Origin: 2-01-FULL-45-10 sp964433975
Lineage (GTDB): Bacteria; Omnitrophota; Gorgyraeia; 2-01-FULL-45-10
NCBI GenBank assembly: GCA_964433975.1
Contig: CAYSSS010000053.1
Coordinates: 1-10,405 of the forward strand
DNA: 10,405 bases
Direction: 5' to 3'
Shown here: piece after piece, positions 1-5,809 of the stretch
Layout: every line of letters begins with the position of its first letter
How positions within the stretch are numbered: position 1 is the stretch's first letter
Notes under the pieces: model-generated
Told to the model about the DNA's origin: nothing
Seen by the model: only the letters and a program-made list of their open reading frames with translations
Databases searched by the model: none
Made by a program: the position numbers and the translations under genes

Positions 1-661
1 GCTGCGCCTTCTCGGGAGCGAACGGCGAAAATAGAGCGTAGACCTGATACATGGCGGTCGGTATGCGCGATATGATACCTGCCGTGATGATCAGCGACAT
101 GCCGTTACCTATGCCATACTCCTGTATCTGCTCTCCCAGCCACATTATGAATGCCGTTCCGCTGGTAAGGGTTATCACGGTCAGTATCCTGAAGGCCCAT
201 CCCGGGAACTGCACTATCTGTAATCCCTGGAACCTCGCGGGGTTCTCAAGCCATACGGCTATAAAGAAAGACTGCACGACCGCCAGGAGCACGGTGCCGT
301 ATCTCGTATACTGCACTATCTTCTTCTGTCCGGCCTCACCTTCTTTGGCTAGCTTTTCGAGCGCTGGTATTACAGCGGTCAAGAGCTGCAATATGATGGA
401 AGCCGATATGTAGGGCATTATACCGAGCGCGAATATCGTTAGCCTCGATATTGCGCCGCCCGAAAACATATTCATTATGCCAAAGAGCGCCCCGCCTTGA
501 GAGCGGGCCAGATTAGCAAAGAAGACGGCCAGCTTCGCTCCGTCGACTCCCGGAGTAGGGATATAAGTGCCGACCCTGTAAACGGCTATGAGGCCGAGCG
601 TTAATAATATCTTCTTTCTCAGATCCGGTATCTTGAAAATATTGCCAAAAGCTTCAAGCAT
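1..661 (-). CDS. secY: Preprotein translocase subunit SecY, N-terminal half (partial)
   Basis: The first 220 residues are present; the 3' part runs off the left edge. It starts MLEAFGNIFKIPDLRKKILLTLGLIAVYRVGTYIPTPGV, in outline the N-terminus and first membrane helix (about 17-35). The plug and second helix contain LFGIMNMFSGGAISR (59-73) and IFALGIMPYISASII (76-90). Further helices are at about 122-138 and 155-175, then the signature GEQIQEYGIGNGMS (176-189). SecY is the central pore of the Sec translocon with SecE and SecG. The ATG at 659-661 has GAGG nine bases upstream and follows rplO by 26 nt. It closes the ribosomal genes, the usual place for secY. Confidence 0.97.
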   Translation of the reverse strand, partial: MLEAFGNIFKIPDLRKKILLTLGLIAVYRVGTYIPTPGVDGAKLAVFFANLARSQGGALFGIMNMFSGGAISRLTIFALGIMPYISASIILQLLTAVIPALEKLAKEGEAGQKKIVQYTRYGTVLLAVVQSFFIAVWLENPARFQGLQIVQFPGWAFRILTVITLTSGTAFIMWLGEQIQEYGIGNGMSLIITAGIISRIPTAMYQVYALFSPFAPEKAQ

Positions 662-687
662 TAAGCCAAACCTCAAATTTTCATTCG

Positions 688-1152
688 TTAATTTTCAGAA
701 AATTCCGCGAGCGGTAGCGAGCGAAATTTTGCACCTATAGCGGCTAATTTACCCTTAGCGCTTTCGGATACCTTATGAGCTTTAATAGTGACGATCTTTT
801 TCAACTCACCCGTGCCGAGTATCTTGATCGTCTCCTTCTCGCTCCCTATAAGGCCAGCTTCCTTAAGCTCTTTGGGACCTATGACTGAATTCGCTCTGAA
901 CCTATTAAGGGATTCGACGTTCACAACCTGATATGAGTTTTTGAAAGGCGCGTTAAAACCTTTTTTAGGAAGGCGCCTCACGAGCTGCATCTGCCCTCCC
1001 TCAAAACCCGGCCTCGTCATTCTCCCAGACCGTTTCTTGGCGCCTTTTCTTCCTCTGCAGGAAGTCTTGCCGTGGCCGGAACCGGAACCTTTTCCGCGCC
1101 TCTTCGTCTTTCTGTTGGCGCCGTAAGGCGCGCCTATCTCATTTATCTTCAA
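688..1152 (-). CDS. rplO: 50S ribosomal protein L15 (uL15)
   Basis: L15 is recognised by INEIGAPYGANRKTKRRGKGSGSGHGKTSCRGRKGAKKRSG at the N-terminus, in outline, then FEGGQMQLVRRLPKKGF, and EAGLIG...VTIKAHKVSESAKGKLAAIGAKF. It is a late-assembling 50S protein that contacts many 23S rRNA helices. The start is TTG with GGGGAG five bases upstream, two bases after the rpsE stop, leaving no place for rpmD. The 154 residues include an odd end, RSLPLAEFSEN, where L15 proteins usually stop shortly after a GG-K motif. These codons lie in a palindrome (699-730), so the tail seems to come from an inserted element. Confidence 0.95.
   Translation of the reverse strand: MKINEIGAPYGANRKTKRRGKGSGSGHGKTSCRGRKGAKKRSGRMTRPGFEGGQMQLVRRLPKKGFNAPFKNSYQVVNVESLNRFRANSVIGPKELKEAGLIGSEKETIKILGTGELKKIVTIKAHKVSESAKGKLAAIGAKFRSLPLAEFSEN
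690..730. repeat. Palindrome overlapping the end of rplO
   Basis: AAAATT (699-704) pairs with AATTTT (725-730); after one mismatch CGC (706-708) pairs with GCG (721-723) around a loop containing GAGCG and TAGCGA. A second short palindrome, AATTTTC (690-696) with GAAAATT (698-704), touches the stop codon at 688-690. The structure encodes the last residues of L15. Confidence 0.6.
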
Positions 1153-1154
1153 CT

Positions 1155-1784
1155 TTACTCCCCATCCTTTTCTATTCTTCTCTCCAACCTCATCTGCTTT
1201 AAACCTACTATGGTGGCTTTCAATACGTTCAGCGCGGCATCCGAACCGAGACTCTTGGTAAGTATATCCTTTATACCGGCCGCTTCGCAAATAGCTCTTA
1301 CAGGACCGCCCGCTATGACGCCCGTTCCGGGCCTGGCCGGCTTCAATAATACCTTAGCCGACTTAAAATGGCCTATCATCTCATGGGGTATAGTCGTCCC
1401 TCTCATGGGTACGTTGAAGAAACTCTTCTTTGCGTCGTTCAGTGCCTTTCTTATAGCGTCGGCAACTTCATTCCCCTTGCCAAACCCCAGACCCACCTTG
1501 CCTTTTCCGTCGCCCGCCACTACCAGAGCGTTAAAGGAGAACCTGCGCCCGCCTTTTAAAACCTTGGCTACTCTCTTTATATTAACTACTTTCTCAACAA
1601 ATTCTTTGTCCTGGCCATCAAAAAACCCCCGCCCTCTGGGCCTTGACGGTCTTGCTGGTCTTGACGACCTTGCAGGAGCTGCAGGCGCTGCAGGCGCTGC
1701 GGGAGCCGCTGGCGCTGCCGCCTGTTCCGGAGCAGGCTCTTCTTTTTTTATCTCTTTATCGTCATCTGTGTTAGGATTTACCAA
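1155..1784 (-). CDS. rpsE: 30S ribosomal protein S5 (uS5), with Ala/Pro-rich N-terminal extension
   Basis: The S5 core starts near residue 60: FVEKVVNIKRVAKVLKGGRRFSFNALVVAGDGKGKVGLGFGKGNEVADAI in outline, then PARPGTGVIAGGPVRAICEAAGIKDILTKSLGS. S5 is at the mRNA entry tunnel and is important for decoding accuracy. The 209 residues exceed the usual 166 because of an N-terminal part of about 55 residues: an acidic start, then AAPAAPAAPAAPAAPA (about 23-38) and RSSRPARPSRPRGRG. The start codon is TTG (1782-1784), supported by GAGGGGG five bases upstream. The final bases hold the ribosome-binding site of rplO. Confidence 0.95.
   Translation of the reverse strand: MVNPNTDDDKEIKKEEPAPEQAAAPAAPAAPAAPAAPARSSRPARPSRPRGRGFFDGQDKEFVEKVVNIKRVAKVLKGGRRFSFNALVVAGDGKGKVGLGFGKGNEVADAIRKALNDAKKSFFNVPMRGTTIPHEMIGHFKSAKVLLKPARPGTGVIAGGPVRAICEAAGIKDILTKSLGSDAALNVLKATIVGLKQMRLERRIEKDGE
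1158..1163 (-). promoter_or_regulatory. Ribosome-binding site that decides the rplO TTG start
   Basis: GGGGAG lies in the last two sense codons of rpsE, overlapping by no base the stop (1155-1157), and is five bases before TTG (1150-1152). No ATG or GTG in the frame fits the L15 start, and the in-frame ATG far upstream lies inside rpsE. Confidence 0.7.
1671..1724. repeat. Imperfect 9-bp tandem repeat encoding AAP units in S5
   Basis: Units such as GCAGGCGCT on the plus strand recur every nine bases with few changes, giving the AAP repeats of residues about 21-38 of S5. Each 9-bp unit adds three residues, so length changes stay in frame. It is a plausible site of copy-number variation. Confidence 0.7.
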
Positions 1785-1803
1785 TTCTTCCCCCTCTTGC
1801 CTT

Positions 1804-2175
1804 TTAGAAACTCAAGCCGCCCTTACGCGCCGCCTCGGCCAATGCTTTGACCCTGCCGTGATACAGATATCCGGCTCTGTCAAAAACGACTTTAGTTATG
1901 CCTTCCTTTTTGCACTTCTCGGCTACGGCCGATCCAAGGATCACCGCGCCTTTAACGTTGCCCGCGTCCTTTTTTATCTTATCTTTTAGATCCACCGAAA
2001 GAGTCGAGAAAGAAACGAGCGTCTTACCCGTGGTATCGTCTATCACCTGCGCGTAAAGATGCGCTGTACTTCTGCGGATGCTTAAACGCGGTCTCTCGAT
2101 AGTACCTGCGATCTTCTTCCTTATGCGCCTGTGTCTCTTCTGTCTGCCTGTTGTCTTTATCCACTTGGTAATCAT
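1804..2175 (-). CDS. rplR: 50S ribosomal protein L18 (uL18)
   Basis: The 123-residue product carries the L18 features: the basic N-terminal run RQKRHRRIRKKI, ERPRLSIRRSTAHLYAQVIDDTTGKTLVSFST, then GSAVAEKCKKEGITKVVFDRAGYLYHGRVKALAEAARKGGLSF in outline. L18 binds 5S rRNA with L5 to form the central protuberance. The ATG has AAGGA about eight bases upstream, just beyond the palindrome pair. The TAA stop is 19 nt before rpsE. Confidence 0.97.
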   Translation of the reverse strand: MITKWIKTTGRQKRHRRIRKKIAGTIERPRLSIRRSTAHLYAQVIDDTTGKTLVSFSTLSVDLKDKIKKDAGNVKGAVILGSAVAEKCKKEGITKVVFDRAGYLYHGRVKALAEAARKGGLSF

Positions 2176-2184
2176 TTTAGAATT

Positions 2185-2239
2185 CCTTTTATGGTTCGGA
2201 TTTGCTCACCATAAGGTCCTGAGCTTTTGCCGAAGGACC
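2185..2239. repeat. Inverted pair of palindromes between rplF and rplR
   Basis: The right unit has outer stem GGTCCT (2215-2220) and AGGACC (2234-2239) with GAGC...CCGA between. The left unit has TATGGT (2190-2195) and ACCATA (2208-2213) around TCGGATTTGCTC. The left unit keeps TTCG...GCTCA but has a wholly different stem. The two units are in opposite orientation, as in the three other paired copies. They fill most of the 66-nt spacer. Confidence 0.85.
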
Positions 2240-2241
2240 TT

Positions 2242-2796
2242 TTATCCTGCGCCGCCGACTCCGGTTACACTTTTCCCGGCTTTGCGTCTTACGTGCTCAC
2301 CAACATACTTTATACCCTTACCCTTATAAGGCTCCGGCCTGTAATAATCCCGTATCTTCGCCGCTGCCTCTCCGACCTTGGTCTTATCTATTCCTTTTAT
2401 CACTATATTGGTAGGCTTCGGCGTCTCAACCGTAACCCCATCCGGAATATTGAAATTTATCGGATGTGTATGGCTCAGCTGAAGGTTCAACACTTTGCCC
2501 TGCACCGCCGCCTTAAAACCAACCCCGGAGATCTCCAGCTCCTTTGTGTAGCCGGCGGATACTCCTATGGCCATGTTGTTAATGAGGCTTCTTATCAGTC
2601 CGTGAGTCGCCTTATCCTGCTTTGCCTCGGATGGCCTCACGACAGTTACTTTGTTCTCCTTGATCTCTACTTTAAATTTCGGCGGGATGTTAAGCGTCAG
2701 CTTTCCCTTAGCTCCCTCGACGGTTATGACATTGTTCGCAACCGCCGCCTTTACTCCGCCCGGTAGATCTACCGGTTTCTTGCCTATTCTTGACAT
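2242..2796 (-). CDS. rplF: 50S ribosomal protein L6 (uL6)
   Basis: The 184-residue product has the two repeated domains of L6: MSRIGKKPVDLPGGVKAAV to about residue 80, then GYTKELEISGVGFKAAVQGKVLNLQLSHTHPI. The diagnostic end GIDKTKVGEAAAKIRDYYRPEPYKGKGIKYVGEHVRRKAGKS, in outline, is the L6 signature that binds 23S rRNA near the sarcin-ricin loop. The ATG is four bases after the rpsH stop, and GGTGAGG doubles as stop and ribosome-binding site. The TAA stop is two bases from a palindrome. Confidence 0.98.
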   Translation of the reverse strand: MSRIGKKPVDLPGGVKAAVANNVITVEGAKGKLTLNIPPKFKVEIKENKVTVVRPSEAKQDKATHGLIRSLINNMAIGVSAGYTKELEISGVGFKAAVQGKVLNLQLSHTHPINFNIPDGVTVETPKPTNIVIKGIDKTKVGEAAAKIRDYYRPEPYKGKGIKYVGEHVRRKAGKSVTGVGGAG

Positions 2797-2800
2797 ATCC

Positions 2801-3199
2801 TCACCAAATATAACAGATCACTTCGCCGCCAAGTTTTCCTTCGCGCGCCTGGGTATCGGTCATAAGCCCTTTTGAGGTCGATATGACAGCTATGCCAAGC
2901 CCGCCGTAAACTTTCGGCAATTCATCCGTCTTTTTATACATGCGTAACCCTGGTCTCGATATTCTTTTTATACCCAGAATGGCCGGTGAACCGTCCCTGT
3001 AATATTTCAGGTATACGCGTAATACGCCCTGCTTGTTGTCTTTTAAGAGTTTCAAATTAGCGATGAAATCGTTCTTCTTGAATATGGTGAGGATCTCCCC
3101 GCTCATCTTAGAGCCCCTGACCTCCACTACCGGCATCTTCGCGCGGCTGCCGTTCCTCACTATCGTGAGCATATCTGCGATTGAATCTGTAACTGCCAT
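2801..3199 (-). CDS. rpsH: 30S ribosomal protein S8 (uS8)
   Basis: The 132-residue product matches S8 in length and motifs: DSIADMLTIVRNGSRAKM at the start, FIANLKLLKDN, ISRPGLRMYKKTDELPKVYGGLGIAVISTSKGLMTD in the second half (shortened), and EGKLGGEVICYIW at the end. S8 binds the central domain of 16S rRNA and, in E. coli, represses the spc operon by binding near the L5 start. No equivalent structure was identified here. The ATG has AGAGGG seven bases upstream. The TGA stop is part of GGTGAGG, the ribosome-binding site for rplF. Confidence 0.97.
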   Translation of the reverse strand: MAVTDSIADMLTIVRNGSRAKMPVVEVRGSKMSGEILTIFKKNDFIANLKLLKDNKQGVLRVYLKYYRDGSPAILGIKRISRPGLRMYKKTDELPKVYGGLGIAVISTSKGLMTDTQAREGKLGGEVICYIW

Positions 3200-3262
3200 T
3201 TATTGACCCTCTCTATAGAGTTTTATACTGCACACAGGCGCTTTATTGCTGATGAATCTTGC

Positions 3263-3283
3263 AAATTTTGCTACGCAAAATTT
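3263..3283. repeat. AT-rich palindrome in the rpsN-rpsH spacer
   Basis: AAATTTTGC (3263-3271) and GCAAAATTT (3275-3283) are perfect 9-bp arms around TAC. With flanking GC the match continues imperfectly to 3261-3287. It is of the same general AAATTT...AAATTT form as the hairpin before rpsS. The 114-nt spacer also has the GTAGCC palindrome and, near rpsH, the self-complementary CTCTATAGAG (3211-3220) that overlaps its Shine-Dalgarno. No small gene was seen in the spacer. Confidence 0.75.
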
Positions 3284-3300
3284 ATGCCTACTGCTTGCCC

Positions 3301-3317
3301 GTAGCCATGAAGGCTAC
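3301..3317. repeat. GTAGCC palindrome at the rpsN stop
   Basis: GTAGCC (3301-3306) and GGCTAC (3312-3317) are perfect inverted arms around a 5-nt loop. The rpsN TAG stop (3314-3316) is inside the outer arm. The sequence is unrelated to the TTCG...CTCA palindromes. Confidence 0.75.
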
Positions 3318-3499
3318 CAACTGGCTTTAACAACGCCCGGTATCTCGCCCCTTGAAGCAAGCTCCCTGAAGCAGATCCTGCATAACTGGAAACGGCCCAT
3401 ATACCCGCGCGGCCTTCCGCAGAGTTTGCACCTGTGATACTGTCTCACTTTGAACTTCTGCTTCCTGTTGCATTTTACTATTAACGATGTCTTTGCCAT
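3314..3499 (-). CDS. rpsN: 30S ribosomal protein S14, zinc-type (uS14)
   Basis: The 61-residue product is the short, zinc-binding S14. Four cysteines (24, 27, 40, 43) form CKLC and CRIC with GRPRGYMGRFQ between them, then FRELASRGEIPGVVKASW at the end. S14 joins S3 and S10 in the 30S head. E. coli has the longer zinc-free form; lineages with the short form often depend on zinc and sometimes keep a second, zinc-free paralogue elsewhere. The ATG is one base after the rplE stop. The TAG stop overlaps a palindrome (3301-3317). Confidence 0.97.
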   Translation of the reverse strand: MAKTSLIVKCNRKQKFKVRQYHRCKLCGRPRGYMGRFQLCRICFRELASRGEIPGVVKASW

Positions 3500-3500
3500 C

Positions 3501-4064
3501 TTATTTTTCTACCTGCTTATCTTTTTTGAACGGCATGCCGAAGAGTTTCAATAAAGCGAAAGCCTCTTCCTTGCTCTTGGCGTTCGTAACTACGGTTATA
3601 TCCATTCCATGCGTCTTCATCACCTTATCAACATCTACTTCGGCAAATATCACCTGTTCATTCAAGCCAAATGAATAATTCCCGCCCTTATCGAATGAGC
3701 TTGTGGGAAATCCCCTGAAGTCCCTGATCCTCGGTATGGCAATGGATATCAGCCTGTCAAGGAACTCATACATCATGGCCCTTCTCAAGGTAACCTTGCA
3801 TCCTATGGGCAGCCCCTTGCGGATCTTGAAATTAGCTATCGATTTTTTTGCCCTGGTCGTCAGCGGTTTTTGTCCGGTTATCGCCGCCAGCTCATTCTGA
3901 GCCGCCTCGAGCATCTTTATATCCTGCGTTGCCTCTCCCATACCGATATTGATAACTATCTTCTGGATCTTGGGGGTTTCGAGACTGTTCTTATAACCGA
4001 ACTCCTTTACCATCTGGGGCACTATCTCTTTTCTGTATGCCTCTAAAAGTCTTGGTGTAGCCAT
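3501..4064 (-). CDS. rplE: 50S ribosomal protein L5 (uL5)
   Basis: At 187 residues it is close to the usual L5 length (about 179). Motifs: KIQKIVINIGMGEA, TGQKPLTTRAKKSIANFKIRKGLPIGCKVTLR, FLDRLISIAIPRIRDFRGF and SFDKGGNYSFGLNEQ. L5 binds 5S rRNA with L18 and bridges to S13 across the subunit interface. The ribosome-binding site is very strong: GAGGTGATC, nine bases before the ATG, matches the 16S 3' end well and lies within the end of rplX. The stop and next start form TAAGATG, so rplX-rplE and rplE-rpsN share the same one-base junction. Confidence 0.98.
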   Translation of the reverse strand: MATPRLLEAYRKEIVPQMVKEFGYKNSLETPKIQKIVINIGMGEATQDIKMLEAAQNELAAITGQKPLTTRAKKSIANFKIRKGLPIGCKVTLRRAMMYEFLDRLISIAIPRIRDFRGFPTSSFDKGGNYSFGLNEQVIFAEVDVDKVMKTHGMDITVVTNAKSKEEAFALLKLFGMPFKKDKQVEK

Positions 4065-4065
4065 C

Positions 4066-4377
4066 TTAGATCACCTCTTTACAACGCTTGCAAAATCTCG
4101 ATTTTGTCCCGTCCGCCAGGCTGCTGAATCCTACACGCGCGCTCTTACTACAGGTTTTACAGAAGAGCGCGAGGTTTGACAGGTGAATTGAACTCTCCTT
4201 CTGCACTATTCCACCCTGGGGATTATCCTGAGATTTTCTGGTATGCTTCTTCACGTAATTAACGCCCTCGACCAGAGCCCTATCTCTGGACGGATACACC
4301 CTGAATACTTTGCCGGTTTTGCCCTTATCTCTGCCCGCGAGAACAAAAACGGTGTCATGCTTCTTAATCTTGTTCAT
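4066..4377 (-). CDS. rplX: 50S ribosomal protein L24 (uL24), four-cysteine form
   Basis: The 103-residue product has the N-terminal KOW motif (IKKHDTVFVLAGRDKGKTGKV, residues about 4-24), then GVNYVKKHTRKS, and PQGGIVQKESSIHLSNLALF. Two CxxC pairs (Cys73/76 and Cys96/99), as CKTC and CKRC, suggest a zinc ribbon at the C-terminus, a form seen in many bacteria but not in E. coli, whose L24 is zinc-free. L24 starts assembly of the large subunit. The ATG has GAGG seven bases upstream. Its TAA stop is one base from the rplE ATG. Confidence 0.97.
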   Translation of the reverse strand: MNKIKKHDTVFVLAGRDKGKTGKVFRVYPSRDRALVEGVNYVKKHTRKSQDNPQGGIVQKESSIHLSNLALFCKTCSKSARVGFSSLADGTKSRFCKRCKEVI

Positions 4378-4396
4378 TTACCTACCTCTTGAAATT

Positions 4397-4765
4397 TCAT
4401 ATGACCTCCGGAGCAAGCGATATGATCTTCATGAAATTCTTATCCCTTAGCTCTCTGGCCACGGGCCCGAAGATCCTCGTTCCTCTCGGATTCATCTGCA
4501 GATCTATTATAACGATCGCGTTCCTGTCAAATCTCAATATACTCCCATCGGCCCTCTTTATAGGAGAGGCCGTCCTAACGACAACGCCCTTGCAAACCTC
4601 GTGGTTCTTGACTGTGGCATCCGGCGCAGCCTCTTTTATATTACAGGTTATGATGTCGCCTACGTCGGCATATTTTTTATTTGAGCGCCCTGTGACGCCT
4701 ATCATGGATGCCTTGCGCGCTCCGGTATTATCGGCAACATTTACTATCGATCTCATTCTTATCAT
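4397..4765 (-). CDS. rplN: 50S ribosomal protein L14 (uL14)
   Basis: A typical 122-residue L14: MIRMRSIVNVADNTGARKASMIGV at the start, DIITCNIKEAAPDATVKN, then GVVVRTASPIKRADGSILRFDRNAIVIIDLQMNPRGTRIFGPVARELRDKNFMKIISLAPEVI, abbreviated here from the L14 signature and tail. L14 is at the subunit interface with L19, and RsfS binds it to block subunit joining. The ATG has AAGG seven bases upstream. It opens the spc-type part of the cluster; the order L14-L24-L5-S14-S8-L6-L18-S5 is conserved. Confidence 0.98.
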   Translation of the reverse strand: MIRMRSIVNVADNTGARKASMIGVTGRSNKKYADVGDIITCNIKEAAPDATVKNHEVCKGVVVRTASPIKRADGSILRFDRNAIVIIDLQMNPRGTRIFGPVARELRDKNFMKIISLAPEVI

Positions 4766-4782
4766 TTTTTAACCTTCAATCT

Positions 4783-5046
4783 TTACGGCTTTTTTATGAT
4801 CTCAACCAGTCTCCATCTCTTGGTCTTGGAGATGGGCCTCGTCTCTTCTACCTTCACCCTGTCACCGATCTTCGCGGCGTTTTTTTCATCATGCGCCTTC
4901 AGAGTCGAGTGCGTCCTAACCAACTTATCATATACAGGGTGATTAAAGCTCCTGTCTATAACTACCGTGATCGTCTTGTCCATCTTGTTGCTCTTGACAA
5001 TACCGATCCTCTCCTTGCGGCTCTTCCTCTCGTTACTTTTTTGCAT
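4783..5046 (-). CDS. rpsQ: 30S ribosomal protein S17 (uS17)
   Basis: The 87-residue product has the OB-fold pattern of S17: RKERIGIVKSNKMDKTITVVIDRSFNHPVYDKLVRT, then DEKNAAKIGDRVKVEETRPISKTKRWRLVEII. S17 binds 16S rRNA early in assembly of the 30S body. The ATG at 5044-5046 is inside the end of rpmC and has GGGAG seven bases upstream, so the two genes are translationally linked. The TAA stop is 17 nt before rplN. Confidence 0.97.
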   Translation of the reverse strand: MQKSNERKSRKERIGIVKSNKMDKTITVVIDRSFNHPVYDKLVRTHSTLKAHDEKNAAKIGDRVKVEETRPISKTKRWRLVEIIKKP

Positions 5047-5233
5047 TCATCTTCTCCCGTATAATGGTCTCGCAACGCGCGATATCTCTTCTGACATCGT
5101 TTATCTTGTGAGGCTTCTCAACCCTGCCGGCCTCGGCTTCGCTCCTCAAGCCGTAGAGCTCCTTCTTCAAAGTCTCTTCTTTTATCCTTATCTCTTCTAC
5201 CGTCATATTCCTGAGTTCATTCGATTTTATCAT
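5033..5233 (-). CDS. rpmC: 50S ribosomal protein L29 (uL29)
   Basis: This 66-residue, highly charged, helical protein matches L29: KSNELRNMTVEEIRIKEETLKKELYGLRSEAEAG, then KINDVRRDIARCETIIREK. L29 is a small two-helix protein at the exit of the peptide tunnel beside L23. The first ATG was chosen because its residues align with the usual L29 start (MKxxELRxxSVEEL), although no clear ribosome-binding site precedes it. A second ATG at 5204-5206 (MTVEEI) has AGGA close by but would remove conserved residues. The end overlaps the start of rpsQ by 14 nt, the only overlap in the window. Confidence 0.94.
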   Translation of the reverse strand: MIKSNELRNMTVEEIRIKEETLKKELYGLRSEAEAGRVEKPHKINDVRRDIARCETIIREKMNAKK

Positions 5234-5262
5234 ACTGCACTATCAACTTTCTTATTTGCGTG

Positions 5263-5286
5263 TGGTCCAGTATTTCGCCTGAACCA
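5263..5286. repeat. Hairpin in the rplP-rpmC spacer
   Basis: TGGTCCAG (5263-5270) and CTGAACCA (5279-5286) form an 8-bp stem with a single G-U/T-G wobble around an 8-nt loop TATTTCGC. It sits in the middle of the 69-nt spacer, 16 nt after the rplP stop. The rest of the spacer (5234-5262) shows no feature, and no good ribosome-binding site for rpmC is visible there. Confidence 0.55.
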
Positions 5287-5302
5287 ATAGCCGGCTCATT
5301 TT

Positions 5303-5719
5303 TTAACCATGCGCTCTTGTTATGAATTTCGTCCTTATCGGGATCTTGTGCGCGGCCACTCTCATCGATGCCTTCGCCAGCTCCGCCGGCACCCCGTCCA
5401 TCTCAAATAATATCTTGCCTCTCTTTACCACCGCGATCCAGTGGCTCGGATCGCCTTTTCCCTTACCCATTCTCGTTTCAGCGGGCTTCTTCGTAACCGG
5501 GTGATCCGGGAAGACCCTGATCCATACCTTGCCGCCGCCTTTTAAGTGCCGCGCCAAAGTTACCCTGGCCGATTCTATCTGCCTGTCGGTCATCCAGCAA
5601 TTCCCCAAAGCCTTCAGACCAAACTCACCAAATGCAAGCGTAGCCCCCCTGTAAGCGGACCCGCCCATCCTGCCCCGTTGCGCTTTTCTGAATTTTACCC
5701 TCTTCGGCATCAACGCCAT
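5303..5719 (-). CDS. rplP: 50S ribosomal protein L16 (uL16)
   Basis: The 138-residue protein starts MALMPKRVKFRKAQRGRMGG and contains FGEFGLKALGNCWMTDRQIESAR, then VWIRVFPDHPVTKKPAETRMGKGKGDPSHWIAVVKRGKILFE in outline: the L16 signature that positions A-site tRNA near the peptidyl-transferase centre. An ATG six codons upstream (5735-5737) is in frame but has no ribosome-binding site; the chosen ATG has GAGG (5725-5728) five bases away. A third in-frame ATG three codons later (MPKR) is possible but badly spaced. The gene follows the rpsC-rplP heptad repeat and is separated from rpmC by a 69-nt spacer with a hairpin. Confidence 0.96.
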   Translation of the reverse strand: MALMPKRVKFRKAQRGRMGGSAYRGATLAFGEFGLKALGNCWMTDRQIESARVTLARHLKGGGKVWIRVFPDHPVTKKPAETRMGKGKGDPSHWIAVVKRGKILFEMDGVPAELAKASMRVAAHKIPIRTKFITRAHG

Positions 5720-5724
5720 ATTCG

Positions 5725-5728
5725 CCTC
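5725..5728 (-). promoter_or_regulatory. Ribosome-binding site that decides the rplP start
   Basis: GAGG lies five bases before the ATG at 5717-5719 and would be inside the gene if the upstream ATG at 5735-5737 were used. It supports the shorter protein starting MALMPKR. Confidence 0.7.
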
Positions 5729-5743
5729 GTAAATCACTCTTTT

Positions 5744-5809
5744 AGCTATAAGCTATAGGCCTTAAGCCGTAAGATTTTACTTACAGCTTACAGCTTAAAG
5801 CTTAAAGCT
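5744..5809. repeat. Inverted 7-bp-period repeat between rpsC and rplP
   Basis: Two arms built from 7-mers face each other around an ATTTTA loop (5774-5779). The right arm reads ACAGCTT, ACAGCTT, AAAGCTT, AAAGCTG (about 5783-5810). The left arm, read in reverse complement, holds CTTACGG, CTTAAGG, CCTATAG, CTTATAG. The local innermost stem is GTAAG/CTTAC. The array fills nearly the whole 82-nt spacer and its right end contains the rpsC stop codon (5802-5804). The unit length and AGCTT theme differ from the other palindromes here. Confidence 0.85.

Noticed and set aside
1153..1290. Longer L15 reading starting inside rpsE
   Set aside because: The extra 46 residues are an out-of-frame reading of the S5 gene. 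TTG at 1150-1152 has a good ribosome-binding site and fits the family start.
1072..1989. Long plus-strand open frame of about 305 codons over rpsE and rplR, with a GAAGAA-type repeat region
   Set aside because: It is antisense to rpsE, rplR and part of rplO, which are certain; its repeat is the complement of the S5 Ala/Pro arm. It has no family likeness.
3200..3313. Possible small gene in the rpsN-rpsH spacer
   Set aside because: No open frame with a start and a ribosome-binding site was seen; the plus-strand frame at 3246-3437 is antisense to rpsN and spans palindromes.
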